DNA from: Campylorhamphus procurvoides
Lineage: Eukaryota; Chordata; Aves; Passeriformes; Dendrocolaptidae
Assembly (NCBI GenBank): GCA_013396655.1
Contig: WBMV01003351.1
Location: 620,001-684,000, forward strand
Direction: 5' to 3'
DNA length: 64,000 nucleotides
Shown: positions 1 through 10,722 of the stretch, piece after piece
Layout of the letters: every line of letters starts with the position of its first letter
How positions within the stretch are numbered: position 1 is the stretch's first letter
Translations under genes and position numbers: made by a program
Notes under the pieces: generated by a model
What the model was told of the DNA's origin: nothing
The model's database searches: none
Seen by the model: only the letters and a program-made list of their open reading frames with translations

Positions 1-640
1 AAAAAGAGATCAGGTTGGTCAGGCAAGACCTACTTCTTCTAAATTCTTTCTGGCTGGATTCCCTGTACATCCTCTATGTGCCATAAGATCACACTCAAGA
101 TGATCTGCTCCAAAATCTTGCCAGGCACTGAGGCCTGTAGTTTACTGAATCTTCCTTCTGGCTCATCTTGTGAATGGACATCACATTGGCTAACCTCCAG
201 TCATCTAGGACCTACTTTTCTTGTGAGCCAAGACTGTTGAAAAATGATGGAGAGTGGCTTGGTGAGTTTTCCTGCCAGCTCCCTCCTCATCCTTGGATGG
301 ATCCCATCTAGTCCCATAGACTTGTGAAGATCCAAGTGGCTCAGCAGGTCACTAACTGCTTCCTCCTGTATTACAGGGGGGCTATTCAACTGCCCATCCC
401 TGTCTACCAACCCAGGAGGCCAGGTATCCTGGGGATGACCTGTCTTATTTTTGAAAACTGAGGAAAAGATGGTGTTAAGTACCTCAGCCTTTTCCTCATC
501 CTTGGTAACTATGTTCCACTCCCTCCCATGTCGAACAAAGAATGGAGGTTTTCTTTGCCTCTGCCTTTCCTATTGATGTATTTATAGAAACCCTTTTGGT
601 TATTCTTAACAGAAGTGGCCAGATTAAGTTCATAATATTT
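1..640 (-). mobile_element. CR1 LINE fragment, N-terminal reverse transcriptase part of ORF2
   Basis: Read on the minus strand this is a decayed CR1 ORF2. Recognisable pieces, in order from high to low coordinates, are a block like NQKGFYKYINRKGRGKE near 540-610, the segment PPVIQEEAVSDLLSHLD near 320-380, HKSMGLDGIHPRMRRELA near 275-320, and LTNLISF at the window edge. These match the N-terminal part of the avian CR1 reverse transcriptase. The frame is broken: a stop falls between the upstream block and the PPVIQEEAV segment, so it is a dead copy. The element runs off the left edge, so its 3' end is not visible. The neighbouring CR1 piece at 876-1400 carries the later RT core but lies upstream on this strand, so the two are probably not one collinear copy. 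The CR1 call is firm; the subfamily is not determined. Confidence 0.9.
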
Positions 641-875
641 CTGTGTGACCACACAGCTTCAAACATTTGCAATGTGAACATTGTATAGTGAATTCTTTGT
701 CATAAAAGTTCAACTAGAAAGCACTGCTAAAGATAACAATGTATGCTACAACCAAAAGAAAAGTAGAAACACTCTGCCCACTTTTTCAACCTAAATTTTG
801 AGGAGTGTACAAAACTGGAAACTGAATATTCATGTGGAGAAGGTGAAACATCTTAAGATAAAAGAAAAATCCTCA

Positions 876-1400
876 GAGCTGGACGCTGTAGTCCAGGTGG
901 GCTCTCATAAGAATGGAGTAGCAGGGCAGAATCACTTCCCTCAACCTTCAGTCCACACTACTTTTGATGCAGCTGAGGATACAATTGGCCTTCTGGGCTC
1001 TGAGTGAACATTGCTGGCTCATGTTCAGCCTCTAACCCACCAGTACCCCCAAGTCCTTCTTGGCAGGGCTGCTCTTGATTTCTTCATCTCCCAGCCTGTG
1101 TTGATACCTGGGACTGGCCCAACTGAAGTGCAGCACCTTGTGCTTTGTCTTGTTAAACCTCATGAAATTTCCATCCACCCAATTCTTAACTTTGTCCAAG
1201 TCCCTCTGAATGGCATCCCATCTTTCTGGTGTGTCAACCACACCACTCAGCTTGGTGTCATCTGCAAATTTGCTGAATGTGCACTCGATCTCTTAATTTA
1301 TATCCTTTCTGAAGATATTAAATGACACTGGTCCCAGTACAGACTCCTGAGGGATGCCACTTGTCACTGATATCCACAGGGACTCTAAGCCAAAAAGCTG
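876..1400 (-). mobile_element. CR1 LINE fragment, RT core and C-terminal part
   Basis: On the minus strand this encodes the palm and C-terminal part of a CR1 reverse transcriptase. The catalytic-type motif FADDTK is readable at about 1250-1270, followed by [15 protein letters not shown], then [11 protein letters not shown], then KDLGVLVG near 1035-1060. This order is the CR1 consensus order. Lower coordinates (876-1000) match the stretch after the RT domain, but the element stops without the CR1 3' terminal octamers, so it is truncated at both ends. An open frame on the plus strand across 1011-1325 is an antisense shadow. DNA between 641 and 875 separates it from the other CR1 piece and is not recognised. 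Confidence 0.9.
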
Positions 1401-1951
1401 TATCTGTAATTGTAATTTTATGGCTGGAATGACAGACTGAATTATTTTTACATTTTAATTTTTTACATTAGCTAATTAGTAATTTTTAAAAATATATTAA
1501 GCATTAGTCACTTAGCCTTATTCTATCCCTAATATGAAAAGTGACTTTAAAAAGAAACTGTATGCATACATGACTACCTTACTGTAGAAGGGGAATGCAG
1601 AAGTAAGATTAGCTTAAGACTTAAACGCATAGTTTATATATCAGTAAAAAGCGTTTTCAGACACATATCTTGATCAGATATTAATAGCATTCTCTAGAGT
1701 TTATTTTTTCATTATGCATCAGACATTTGAGGAATGTAATTTGGTAACCTAAAACAGCACTTACTTTTAATTTCCAACTATGTGTAGTTTAGGTAAGCTA
1801 AAAGTGAGTGATGCCTAAGGGTCTCTTTGATTTTTGATTTTTTAATTTTATAGATGTTAGAAATTATTGTAGATCTAATGTACTAGTAATATAATTTCAG
1901 TAGCTGAATTTATACATATCAACCCCTTAGAATTCCTTTAGCTGTTTAGTC
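1401..1951. other. Unique AT-rich DNA, nothing recognised
   Basis: No repeat family, RNA gene or credible coding frame is visible. The stretch lies between a CR1 copy and an LTR-like block and is rich in A/T runs. Confidence 0.5.
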
Positions 1952-2312
1952 TGTATTTCAAGGTAGAATTGCAGAAAAGCGCCATGAAGCCTGTACCACA
2001 AGATAAAGACAGGGACAGAAGGACCTCCAAATCTGAAGCTTTGGAAGGCCTCCAAGGACCTGACGTGCTGTGAAGAAGACGATGAAGAGAGAGTCCTGAG
2101 ACCCCAGACTCAATTCCTGATAGGGTGTGCTGAGGGCGGAAAGGGGCAGGACTGGTGGAAATAACAGAATGGGATTGGATGGACACTATTATAAAATCTT
2201 GTAACTTAGTTCTAAAGGGGGACTGGAGCCTGGAGGCTCATTAAAGCTCCCGCTCACTTATCTCCTACTGAAGTTGCCTGAGTTTCTTTTTCCTCGCTCC
2301 TTTAAGGCAACA
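1952..2312 (+). mobile_element. Solo LTR-like block (endogenous retrovirus-type)
   Basis: This block is clearly more GC-rich than its surroundings and has LTR architecture: a TATA box (TATAAAA, 2190-2196), a poly(A) signal (ATTAAA, 2240-2245) about 45 bp downstream, then a T-rich U5-like tail ending in CA at 2311-2312. A TG dinucleotide at 1952 is a plausible start, giving about 360 bp. I could not find a convincing target-site duplication (TAGTC versus TGAGG at the proposed edges), so the boundaries are approximate. It is not the same family as the LTRs at 3881, 42681 and 62840. No internal retroviral coding sequence adjoins it, so it would be a solo LTR. The family name is not recognised. 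A host-derived promoter and exon is a less likely alternative. Confidence 0.6.
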
Positions 2313-2693
2313 TGAGGCTTATGGCTTCACAGTGGTTTTTACAGGAAAACGTGAAATTCAGTGCTTTGAAAAGAGTAGCACATAGGTAAATACTTGTCAA
2401 GAGCCACAACCCAATCTCTTTCCTAAGCTTATAATAGAGCCTTAAACCATTCTTCAATTCTTACAATGAGACTTCAGAAAACAATTAAACAATAGAAAGT
2501 AAATTATGAAGTATGGTCATGTCTTACACAAATAAAACAATATGTGACTGGAGCAAAATGATTAGGAGTAAAAAGGGGTCATACACCAACTGCAGATGCT
2601 GATTTGCCAATAAACATACTAAATAAGGGGCAACTTATGGCACAGGTTGTGCTGCTTTTATGATGTGCAGAAGAGCTTTATTCCCTAGATCTT

Positions 2694-2748
2694 TAAAAAA
2701 ACCCAACCACACAAAAAAACCCGAACAACCAAACAAAAACCCAAATAA
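2694..2748. repeat. A/C-rich low-complexity tract
   Basis: A run made of A blocks interrupted by CCC, CC and single C. It is one of at least eight A/C-rich tracts on the plus strand of this window, with similar T/G-rich tracts elsewhere. There is no SINE or LINE body next to it. Confidence 0.8.
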
Positions 2749-2964
2749 ATTCAAAATCAGAAGCTTAATGAGTAGCCTTGCCTTTTCACAGGAAAGGAAA
2801 TTTCTTGAATGAGAGTTTAAGTAAAACTGAAAAGCTGTAACAGTTGTTTATTGCTATAAAATAACTTCCTCAACTCCCCCAATTCAATGTGTCATATGAA
2901 TTGTGGTTAAATAACCATAGCTTATTTTGAAACACAAATTAATTATCTTTTACAAGCATGCTAT

Positions 2965-3140
2965 TGCTTATCTCTTTCAAAGTCTCATTAATATGCAAAT
3001 GACTCTAATTAGGTCACTGTCAGACAATATTTGTGTAGAGTCACTTCCCAAGGTTTAATGTGATGGTTTTGGTTCCTAAATATTCATAAACAGTGCTCCT
3101 AAAATCAGCTTTACTTAATAGGGATCATTCTGAAAATCTC
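2965..3140. promoter_or_regulatory. Candidate conserved noncoding element (homeodomain/POU-like sites)
   Basis: The segment holds a perfect octamer (ATGCAAAT, within ATTAATATGCAAATGAC near 2987-3003), a nearby CTAATTAGG homeodomain-like core and a TCACTGTCAGACA stretch, in non-repetitive sequence with mixed composition. Vertebrate developmental enhancers often look like this. The sites are seen directly; conservation and activity are inferred only from appearance. Such short sites also arise by chance in AT-rich DNA. Confidence 0.25.
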
Positions 3141-4150
3141 ATTATTTCAGAGGAATTAATCTCAGAGGGCAAAGAAGAAAAAAGTATGATTTTCTTTTTT
3201 TTTTCCCAAAAGATGGTATCTTCCAATTTCCACACACAGTATTAGCAGATTAGAGAAACACTATTATATTTTTAATAGGAATTAAACTTTAAAAGTCTTG
3301 CAATATTAAACTGGATATGTTGTCTTTGATCTCTTGTTTTTCAAGTATGCCTTGATAAAGAAGACAAGAAATGGGAAACATTATGTCTCATGAAGAATGC
3401 CTAATGCACTTAAAAAGAGGTATCACAGGCAAGAATTATCATGTGCGGTTGTAAATATATACTTATTCACTGCATTAATGTTTATAACCTTTAGCATATA
3501 GCACTTTGATGTCATTTTAAAATCTTGTCCAAAGACATGGAAAGAGAATTAAAAATACCCCCAGAAAAAAGAGTCTTGAAAGTTAAAACTTTGTGACAAT
3601 ACCTTGCAAAAATAGAAAGCAGACATTTTTCCTGTCCTTCTGGAAAGGAAGGGGAGAAGGCAAGGGAAAAGAGAGAATGAATTTCTTTCATGGATCAATC
3701 TTTGGGTATACTACAATTTAGAATAAAATAAAAATTACTTTAGAAAAGCATAAAAAAAAAATTCACCATCTGTAGATTTTCAGTTTAATGGTCTACACAA
3801 ATGCATCACAGCTATTTTTCAAACTGATAGAATGGGTATCTCGATGCCAAAATTTTTATTTAAAAACAATTTAGGAAAGCTGCTCTGTTTTTTGCTGGGG
3901 TAGAGTTAACTTTCTTCACAGTGGCTGGTAAGGGGATGTACTCTATTTATTCTGAACACAGGGTTGATAATACAAAGATGTTTTCATTATTGGTGAGTGG
4001 TGTTTGCACAGTGCCAAGGCTTTTTCTACTTTTCATACTGACATGCTGCTGAGGGGGTTGGGGCTGCATGGGAGGTTGGGAGACAAGCCCAGACAGGTGA
4101 CCCAAACTGATCAATGGAATATTCCATATTGTAGGACATCATGGCCAGTG

Positions 4151-4157
4151 TATAAAA
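4151..4157 (+). promoter_or_regulatory. TATA box of the LTR copy 1
   Basis: TATAAAA lies in the U3 part of the LTR, about 180 bp upstream of its ATTAAA poly(A) signal, the arrangement expected for U3-R-U5. Whether it is still active cannot be told from sequence. Confidence 0.6.
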
Positions 4158-4411
4158 CTGGAGGGAAACAGAAGGAAGGGGGGGCATTTGAAGTGATGGT
4201 GTTTGTCTTCTGAAGTCACCCTTACACATGGTGGGACCCTGCTTTCCTGGAGATGGCTACACAGCTGTCTGCCCATGGGAAATGGTGAATCAATTATTTG
4301 TTTTGCTTTGCTTGGCTGTGTGGCCTTTACTTTCCCTATTAAACTGTCTTTATCTCAACCCATGAGTTATTTAGCTTTCCCCCTTCCAAATCTCTCTCTG
4401 ATCCTGCTAGT

Positions 4412-4429
4412 GGGGGGGGGGGGGGGGGG
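4412..4429 (+). repeat. Eighteen-base G homopolymer within the LTR
   Basis: An uninterrupted run of 18 G in the U5-side tail, where I remember only short G runs in family members. It is a likely slippage expansion and an obvious G-quadruplex former. Its exact length is also prone to sequencing error. Confidence 0.9.
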
Positions 4430-5466
4430 TGAACAACAGCTGTGTGGTGCTTGGTTGCTGGCTGTGTTGAAACCTGGACAAAATAAGTGTAAATTTGCTC
4501 CTACCATGTGAAACACAATTAAAGGTCTAATTTCAGATTAATTCTTCAAATATTTTGGACTCAATATCATCTGGGTGCAAACCCCTTCTTCCTATAAATT
4601 GTATGGGTGTTTTCTACCATTCCTACAGGGTTCACAACAGGATTAGGTGCCGAAATAGAGAATCTGTATTGAAATGGTATAGTGCTCAACTTTTCTTAAT
4701 TTTTTCTTATTTGAATTTGAAGAAGTTTAGTTAAAATTACCTTTGAAGCTAAGCATCATGGTTTAAAAAAAAGCATATAAAGTACTACTTGAAGCTGAAT
4801 ACTTTGTCCATAGAAAGTTGCAAAACCTTAAATACAAGTCATCATTTGAAAGATCTTGCAGTATTAATCATAATATTTGTTATTTAGATAACATAACAAT
4901 GAAATAACAAGATACTTGCAACTATGTCATAATCTGTATGATGATGTCTTTTTTTCTCAGTAATTTAATTTTCTTTTTTTTTTGTATATGTAGGTAGATA
5001 GTGAAAACATTTTGGAACTTCCTGATGAACAACTGGGTGGTTTCAGTCACACTGAACAAACAACTGTCATTTCTCACTGTCCTTGTGCCTTACATTCACA
5101 CCACAACAGTGGTCATATTGAACACCCAATGAAGTTTGACCTGATAGAAGGAAGTTGCAGTTGGTAAAGGCCAGGGACTGACCAAACCCAACAGTAAGGA
5201 TTGAAATGACAAGGGTGTGAGAGGAAGACTGTCAGTATCATGGGGAGGGAAACAAACATGACCAATTAGCTGTCTTATGAGATGACATGTCAAATATCAC
5301 CTAATAGGTCAGGTAAAAGTATGTTATCTTTGAAATGCTTCATAAAATGGTAGGAAGTCCTGGAAATCATTATTTACTGTTTTACTCTGAGGTCAGCTGC
5401 TGATTGTTAGGCACACTAAAAATGTACTGCATAGCTTATTCATAGTCATGTAACTTTGAAGGGTCA

Positions 5467-5499
5467 TCTCTCTCTCTGTCTCCCTCTCTCTCTCTGTCT
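5467..5499. repeat. CT-rich microsatellite
   Basis: An imperfect (CT)n run interrupted by GT and CC, about 33 bp. Confidence 0.8.
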
Positions 5500-5780
5500 T
5501 ACCTAAGTAGTGCTTTGGTGCTAAGTGAGAACTGAGCAACAGTGCATTGGTGCCTCATTATTAAAAAAAATAGAGTTCAGACACTGTGAATAACCAGTCT
5601 GTCATTGAAGCTGAGATTCCAAAGGGAAAAGCTTAGAGGATTAACATGGAAAGAAATTTATTCTTAAAACCCCTCTTGAAATCTTGCAACAAGTCCCAGA
5701 AGAGAGAAGGAAAGACAGAGGCAAAGAAACCATGAAGGAGATGTGAACGACAGAACAACTTTATTCTATACTGTTGCTTT

Positions 5781-5824
5781 GTTGGTTTTTTATTTTTATT
5801 TTGGTTTTGTGTTTTTGTTTTTAA
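5781..5824. repeat. T/G-rich low-complexity tract
   Basis: T runs separated by GG or G, the complement-type version of the A/C tracts found elsewhere in the window. Confidence 0.7.
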
Positions 5825-8800
5825 CTACACTTTGTCATGTTTTGTTTCTTATGTCAAGAAAGTATACTTTTTAGTATATTACTTGTTCCTGGACTCTGGG
5901 AACCAGCAGCCCTTAATGATGTGTAGCATTTAGAAACATCTATGTGATATTTCTATAACATCCATAGCCAGGATTGTCCCATACAATGAAAAATTGTCTG
6001 CAGGTTTTGTTTGGGCCATTTGTTAGATGCTGTAACATTTGTATGTATTGGAAAGATGTTAGCAATTAAATCTTTCTAGTGTGAGTGTTTTCATATCTGA
6101 AAGGCACACTTACATATTGAATAGGTGACTTTTTACTTCCGATATTACTACAAGGTTTGAGATGGGGGTCTCTAGTCATTCATACCACCCATTCAATATG
6201 CTATGTCCTTTGGCATTACACCTTCTTTGAAATCTTACTTGTATTAAGTGATTTACTTTCTGCATTATCCCAATTTTCCTGAAGAGTCATTTTAGAAGTC
6301 TTAGCGTCTTCATTTTCTGTAAGCTGAAAATATTAAAATTAACAGACAATTGTATTTTGGAAAGATGCAAGTTTTGCATCATAGGGGTCTTTATACAAGA
6401 ACTTGTTCCAAAGTAGAACAGATTTAACCTATATATTTTTTATATTTTTTCTCAATTTTCTGTTCTTTTCCTTTCCCATGATGGCATTTATTTTAGACTG
6501 TGTTCCAGTCTAAACAGTCTAGGCATTATTGTGGGAATGAACAGTAATCTATCCATCTGCCTTTTTTTTTAAACAAAAATGGAATTTGGAGATATTATTA
6601 ATCATTATTATAAATGAAAGCAATTAAGTTGGAAGGTTTTCAAAGTTAGAAAACACTCCATTTTGGTATGGCATGAAACTATGAAGTATTTCTGTCTTTC
6701 ATTTAAATTAAGTGAGTCTATAAACAGAAATTTCTTTTTATACTTGCAATGTTGATTGCAGAAATAAATTTCTATGTCTGAACTGCCTTCCTTTCTTTTA
6801 CTCTTTTCTTTTTCCTGTCTTGCCCCTTCTTTCCTTCTTGAGATATTTACACAGAAAGTAATTTTCTAGGTTGAGACCTGTTAAAGTACTTTAGGAATGC
6901 TGAAATACTTTCCAGCTCTCCCTAATTGGTATTTTAATGTAATATTCTCCTCTATTTAAAGAAGCAAATTGAAGACACAGTCAAATGCCTACTGAATTGT
7001 ACATTTACAAACTAAAGAGTCTTGACGTTGATTTTGAAAGATTCAAGATTCATACCTGCCTTCTCAAACATTCTAATGAGACCTGGCATTATAATACTAC
7101 TTCTCTTAGAAGTGGCGATATTGTGGACTTTGTTATATTAATAATAGCTATTGTATGTTATATGTGTGTATCATGAATTGTGTTAGATGTTTTCTTACAG
7201 AAAATATACTCTATAAGGGGATTCTGTAAAAAGTCACAGAGCAGCTTAAATTCATTTCTATTACGGTTTTTTCTCCATATAATTTCAACAATTACTTAGA
7301 GGGAATTTACTTGGAGTAGAACTGTACTGAGCAATAATGAGTACAAATTGTTAATGTTAAATCAGGGTAAAGCATGACTACTTTACATTTCACTTGGAAT
7401 ATGCTCCTGAATGGAGAAGATGGAGGAGTACATGAGTAGGGAGAAATAAAAAAGTACATATGAGGGTGTTGCAAGGTCTTTACAAAATCCGTGACTCTAA
7501 TTAGAAGTGTTCTCTAATCTGATCTAAATATTAAGAAATAAATAAAGAGTTTGCAAATTTACATCTTTCTATTCAATATCTGGTTTCTATACTTTTTAGA
7601 AAGCAATTATACTAACAAGCAGAATGCAAGTAGGTAAGCTCTTTTTACTGAGAATGCTGAAAAATTTTCATGTTTGTAATACATGGTTGATCCAACCTCA
7701 AGAAAAATTAGGGTGATGTTCTCCTGAAACACCTCTGTCTCTTCTTCTTGCACATTTTTCTGTCACTTTTTGCTCACAGGCTCTAAAGAGGTGAACTGCA
7801 ACTCTTTATTCAGTATGTCTGGACACAGAAAAAATCACTTTAATTCTCAGGGTCCAAAGGAAAATTTCTTTAGAAATCCTCAGTAACTATTGCTTCTAAT
7901 CATAAAATGATAATATTATTTAGTATATAGATTTGTAATAGGTAGTAAATATTCTTATAGAAATATTTGTAAAAAAATCATTCTGTTTAAAATAATCAAA
8001 ATTTATTCAATATAACTAACGTAAATACTATTATGCAACAATAGACTGGTCTCTGTCTCATTGCTAGTTTTCCTATGCAAAATTTTAGTGTTTCTGTCTT
8101 CAAAATAAATCTTTTTGGATTCTTTCCACTGCTTTGGCATTTTTGGGGAAATATCTGTGTGTATGTTACATTACACTACCTATTCATTGAGTGTTTAGCT
8201 CAGAGTTCTTGTTCCACCAAAGCAGGGGTTAGATACATCTTATATAAGCAAGAGGACAAAAGACAAGGAAAAATGTGCCATTTCACTTTCAAAAGAGGTT
8301 TTTACCAGTTCAAATTAAATTGTCACAAAGATCTTAGTAGTTGAGAAAAATATATCTGCCCCAGTAGGTTTTAACACCTGGCAAACATTCGTATTTGTAT
8401 GAAAAACAGAGGTGGAAATTGCTTGTAAATGGCAAAAAGTAGCAGCAATATTTTTTATACTGAGCATGAAAGTAATGTTGTAGTTTATGTAAGCAATTTT
8501 ATTGTGGTTTTAATTAGTTTATAGTTAAATTCATTTTGAAAGAAAGCATTTTCCTTTCTAAAATTGCTAATATATGTGCAGTACAAGAGTGTGATGTGGT
8601 ATACAAGTGCAGAATATAGACTCCGTAATTTTAGAACATAATATTCATTTAAATTTTAGTTACCTCCTGAGAAGCTGATTACTTGCATTCAATTTCTAGT
8701 CAGTGAAGACCACACAAAGCCTTCAGCAGGAGACAGTGTCTGTAAATGAGGTCTCTCTTCATGAGAGCTAAGTTAGAAGCATTTTGGTTTGGCTTGCTCA

Positions 8801-8874
8801 CACTGCCTATTACAAATCTATGGCTTGCGTTCAATGTTCATCATCATACCTGCTCTCTTTACCAGCAAAAAGTG

Positions 8875-8898
8875 CTTGGCTTGGCTTGGCTTGGCTTG
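8875..8898. repeat. Pentanucleotide microsatellite (CTTGG)n
   Basis: Nearly five perfect copies of CTTGG. The open frames at 8784-9067 run through it and are not credible genes. Confidence 0.9.
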
Positions 8899-9451
8899 TA
8901 GGACTGCTTTTCATTCTCTTCCTTTGTCTGCTTATCCTGGTTTCAGAAATGCTTTCTGGAAAAGCCATTTTGGGGATGTTATGAAAGAGAATGAGAAAAA
9001 TCCTTTTTCAATGAACATATTTTCACTGATAGCAGAAAGTCAACCCCTAGCTTTCATACACAGCTAAACAAAACAAACAAGATACAATACATACAGCACT
9101 ACAGCGTATTTCATACAACAGAGAAAAAAGAAAAAACACTTTAGACTTCCCAGGGCTTTTGTTTGGAATTACTTTACTTTTGTGTATAATGCTAAATGCT
9201 TTGCCTTCATGGCAATGTTTTGAGCTTCACTGAAGAGGACTCAAAGAGAACTATAAAAATCTGTTAAAATTGTAGATACTCTCTCAGGACATAAAAAATG
9301 TCACAAATTTATATTCATTATCTCTAGTCCTCTAGGACTAGAAGTGAGAACTAGTTCTTATTTGGAAAATGTTTTTCCTGCTACAGTCATATTACTCCCT
9401 GTAAAATGTCTTTTTGAATATACAGTATCCATATTTTTTACATAACTTTTG

Positions 9452-9479
9452 GAAAAAAAACCCCAAAACAACCAAACAA
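9452..9479. repeat. A/C-rich low-complexity tract
   Basis: A short run of A blocks interrupted by CCCC and CC, like the tract at 2694-2748. Confidence 0.7.
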
Positions 9480-10634
9480 TAATAAAATATTTTATGCACC
9501 TTTGAAATCCAAATAATTTATGGGTTACAGTCATCTGCTTCTGTACAAAGTGTCATAAGACTCCATCATTGTCCTTTGCGTCCATTTTGCAGTCTGGCAA
9601 CAGCACATGTTTTTACACGGAGCAGTGTAGAAATACGCACTGGTATCTGAACAGGAGAATTTAGGACTCGATAAAGATTTTGTGGAAGCCAAGAAATGTT
9701 ATTCTTGAAAAGAAGAAGATAGATATTTCATAACAAAATCAGAACTTAGAAACAAACCCTGCTTGAAATGTCCTTCTGATTAAAAAAAAAAAAGTAAACT
9801 AAATTATTGATGTAGAGGGAACCAAATTCAAATAAATCAAAATAAGAAAAATAATTAGATAAAGCTAAATATTAGGTAAAATAAACTGAAGATGATCTCT
9901 ATTTCCCCAAGGAATAAATTCTTGGTGATAATCCATGAATACATCCAAATCAAGTGTACATTGCAGGGATATCTGAATTATTGATCAATTTTCCAATAGT
10001 AGTATAATGAGTCAGAGATTTAATGCGTATTTTTCATCAGAAATTTTTATATTATGAAGATGGAACCATTTCACATAATGTTGCTTTATGTTGCATTTAC
10101 CTTACTTTATTTTTCAGTGATTACTGGGGAAACAGTCTTTGCAGTCTGTTTAGGAGGGCTGATGGCATGCAGTAAAGTAATACACATCTTGTGTCTTGCC
10201 AAAATTATATTAAATATGAGAACTCATATTACATGTTTGAGTCTCTTTTCTACTCTACCACTTCATATTCTCTCTTTTGTGGTTGCCTTGGTATTTCTGA
10301 AGACTTTGTATTGAAGATGTGGTTTCATACTATTTACTTCTTATTCTGTTTTTTATCCATCTGGCTTGTGTAAGGTGGTCCTCCCACTGAAAATGGAAAC
10401 AGTACCATCTGGCTGAGAGAGGCAAAAACTTTTGATCTCCAACAGAAGCCACTGAACCTATAAAACCAATCAAAACCAAAGAACCAACACAAATGAAAGT
10501 ACCCTTGTAGACTTAAACATTCCATTAATCATGCAGTGATAATAGTCATAACTGGTTATTACATAAAGATAAACATAAGATGCATAAAGATAAGAGAATG
10601 AAACTAACATTCAAATTCAATAATCCAGAATACT

Positions 10635-10722
10635 CATAGAATCATAGAATTTTGTTTGGCTTGGAAGCAACCTGAAAGATCATCTAGTTCCAAACCCTTT
10701 GCCATGGGGCAGTTTCCAGTGT
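10635..10722 (-). mobile_element. CR1 LINE 3' terminal fragment
   Basis: The low-coordinate edge carries two tandem CATAGAAT octamers (10635-10650), the hallmark of the CR1 3' end, followed by the CR1 tail sequence TTGGAAGCAACCTGAAAGAT and CATCTAGTTCCAA. It is heavily 5' truncated, leaving under 100 bp. The insert is on the minus strand. Confidence 0.88.

Larger units (their letters stand above)
2313..3880. other. Unique AT-rich DNA with one A/C tract and a possible conserved element
   Basis: No gene is visible. The stretch contains an A-rich tract with C runs at 2694-2748 and, at about 2965-3140, sequence with an octamer-like site and homeodomain-like TAAT sites, reported separately as a candidate regulatory element. 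The rest is plain AT-rich DNA. Confidence 0.5.
3881..4480 (+). mobile_element. Solo LTR of an avian endogenous retrovirus family (copy 1)
   Basis: This is the most complete of three related LTRs here (others at 42681-43169 and 62840-63163). It starts near TGCTCTGTTTTTTGCTGGGG, followed by GTAGAGTTAA, and ends at GAAACCTGGACA. In order it contains the GTTGATAATACA block, a GACATCATGGCCAG block just upstream of the TATA box (TATAAAA, 4151-4157), the GATGGTGTTTGTCTTC block, the CTGGAGATGGCT block, the poly(A) signal ATTAAA at 4338-4343 and a G-rich tail. I recall it as a very common LTR type in songbird and other neoavian genomes, probably an ERVL-class family, but I do not assign a database name. 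No internal coding region adjoins either side. No clear 4-6 bp target duplication was found, so the ends may be off by several bases. Open frames inside it on either strand are chance frames. Confidence 0.88.
4481..10634. other. Long unique AT-rich stretch without genes
   Basis: About 6 kb with no recognisable transposon, RNA gene or coding exon. Open frames of 60-90 codons occur in several frames, but none shows a domain, a convincing start context or conserved-looking composition. Short simple repeats within it are listed separately (5467, 5781, 8875, 9452). Confidence 0.5.

Noticed and set aside
1011..1325. 104-codon plus-strand open frame
   Set aside because: Antisense to the CR1 reverse transcriptase core, which is clearly readable on the minus strand.
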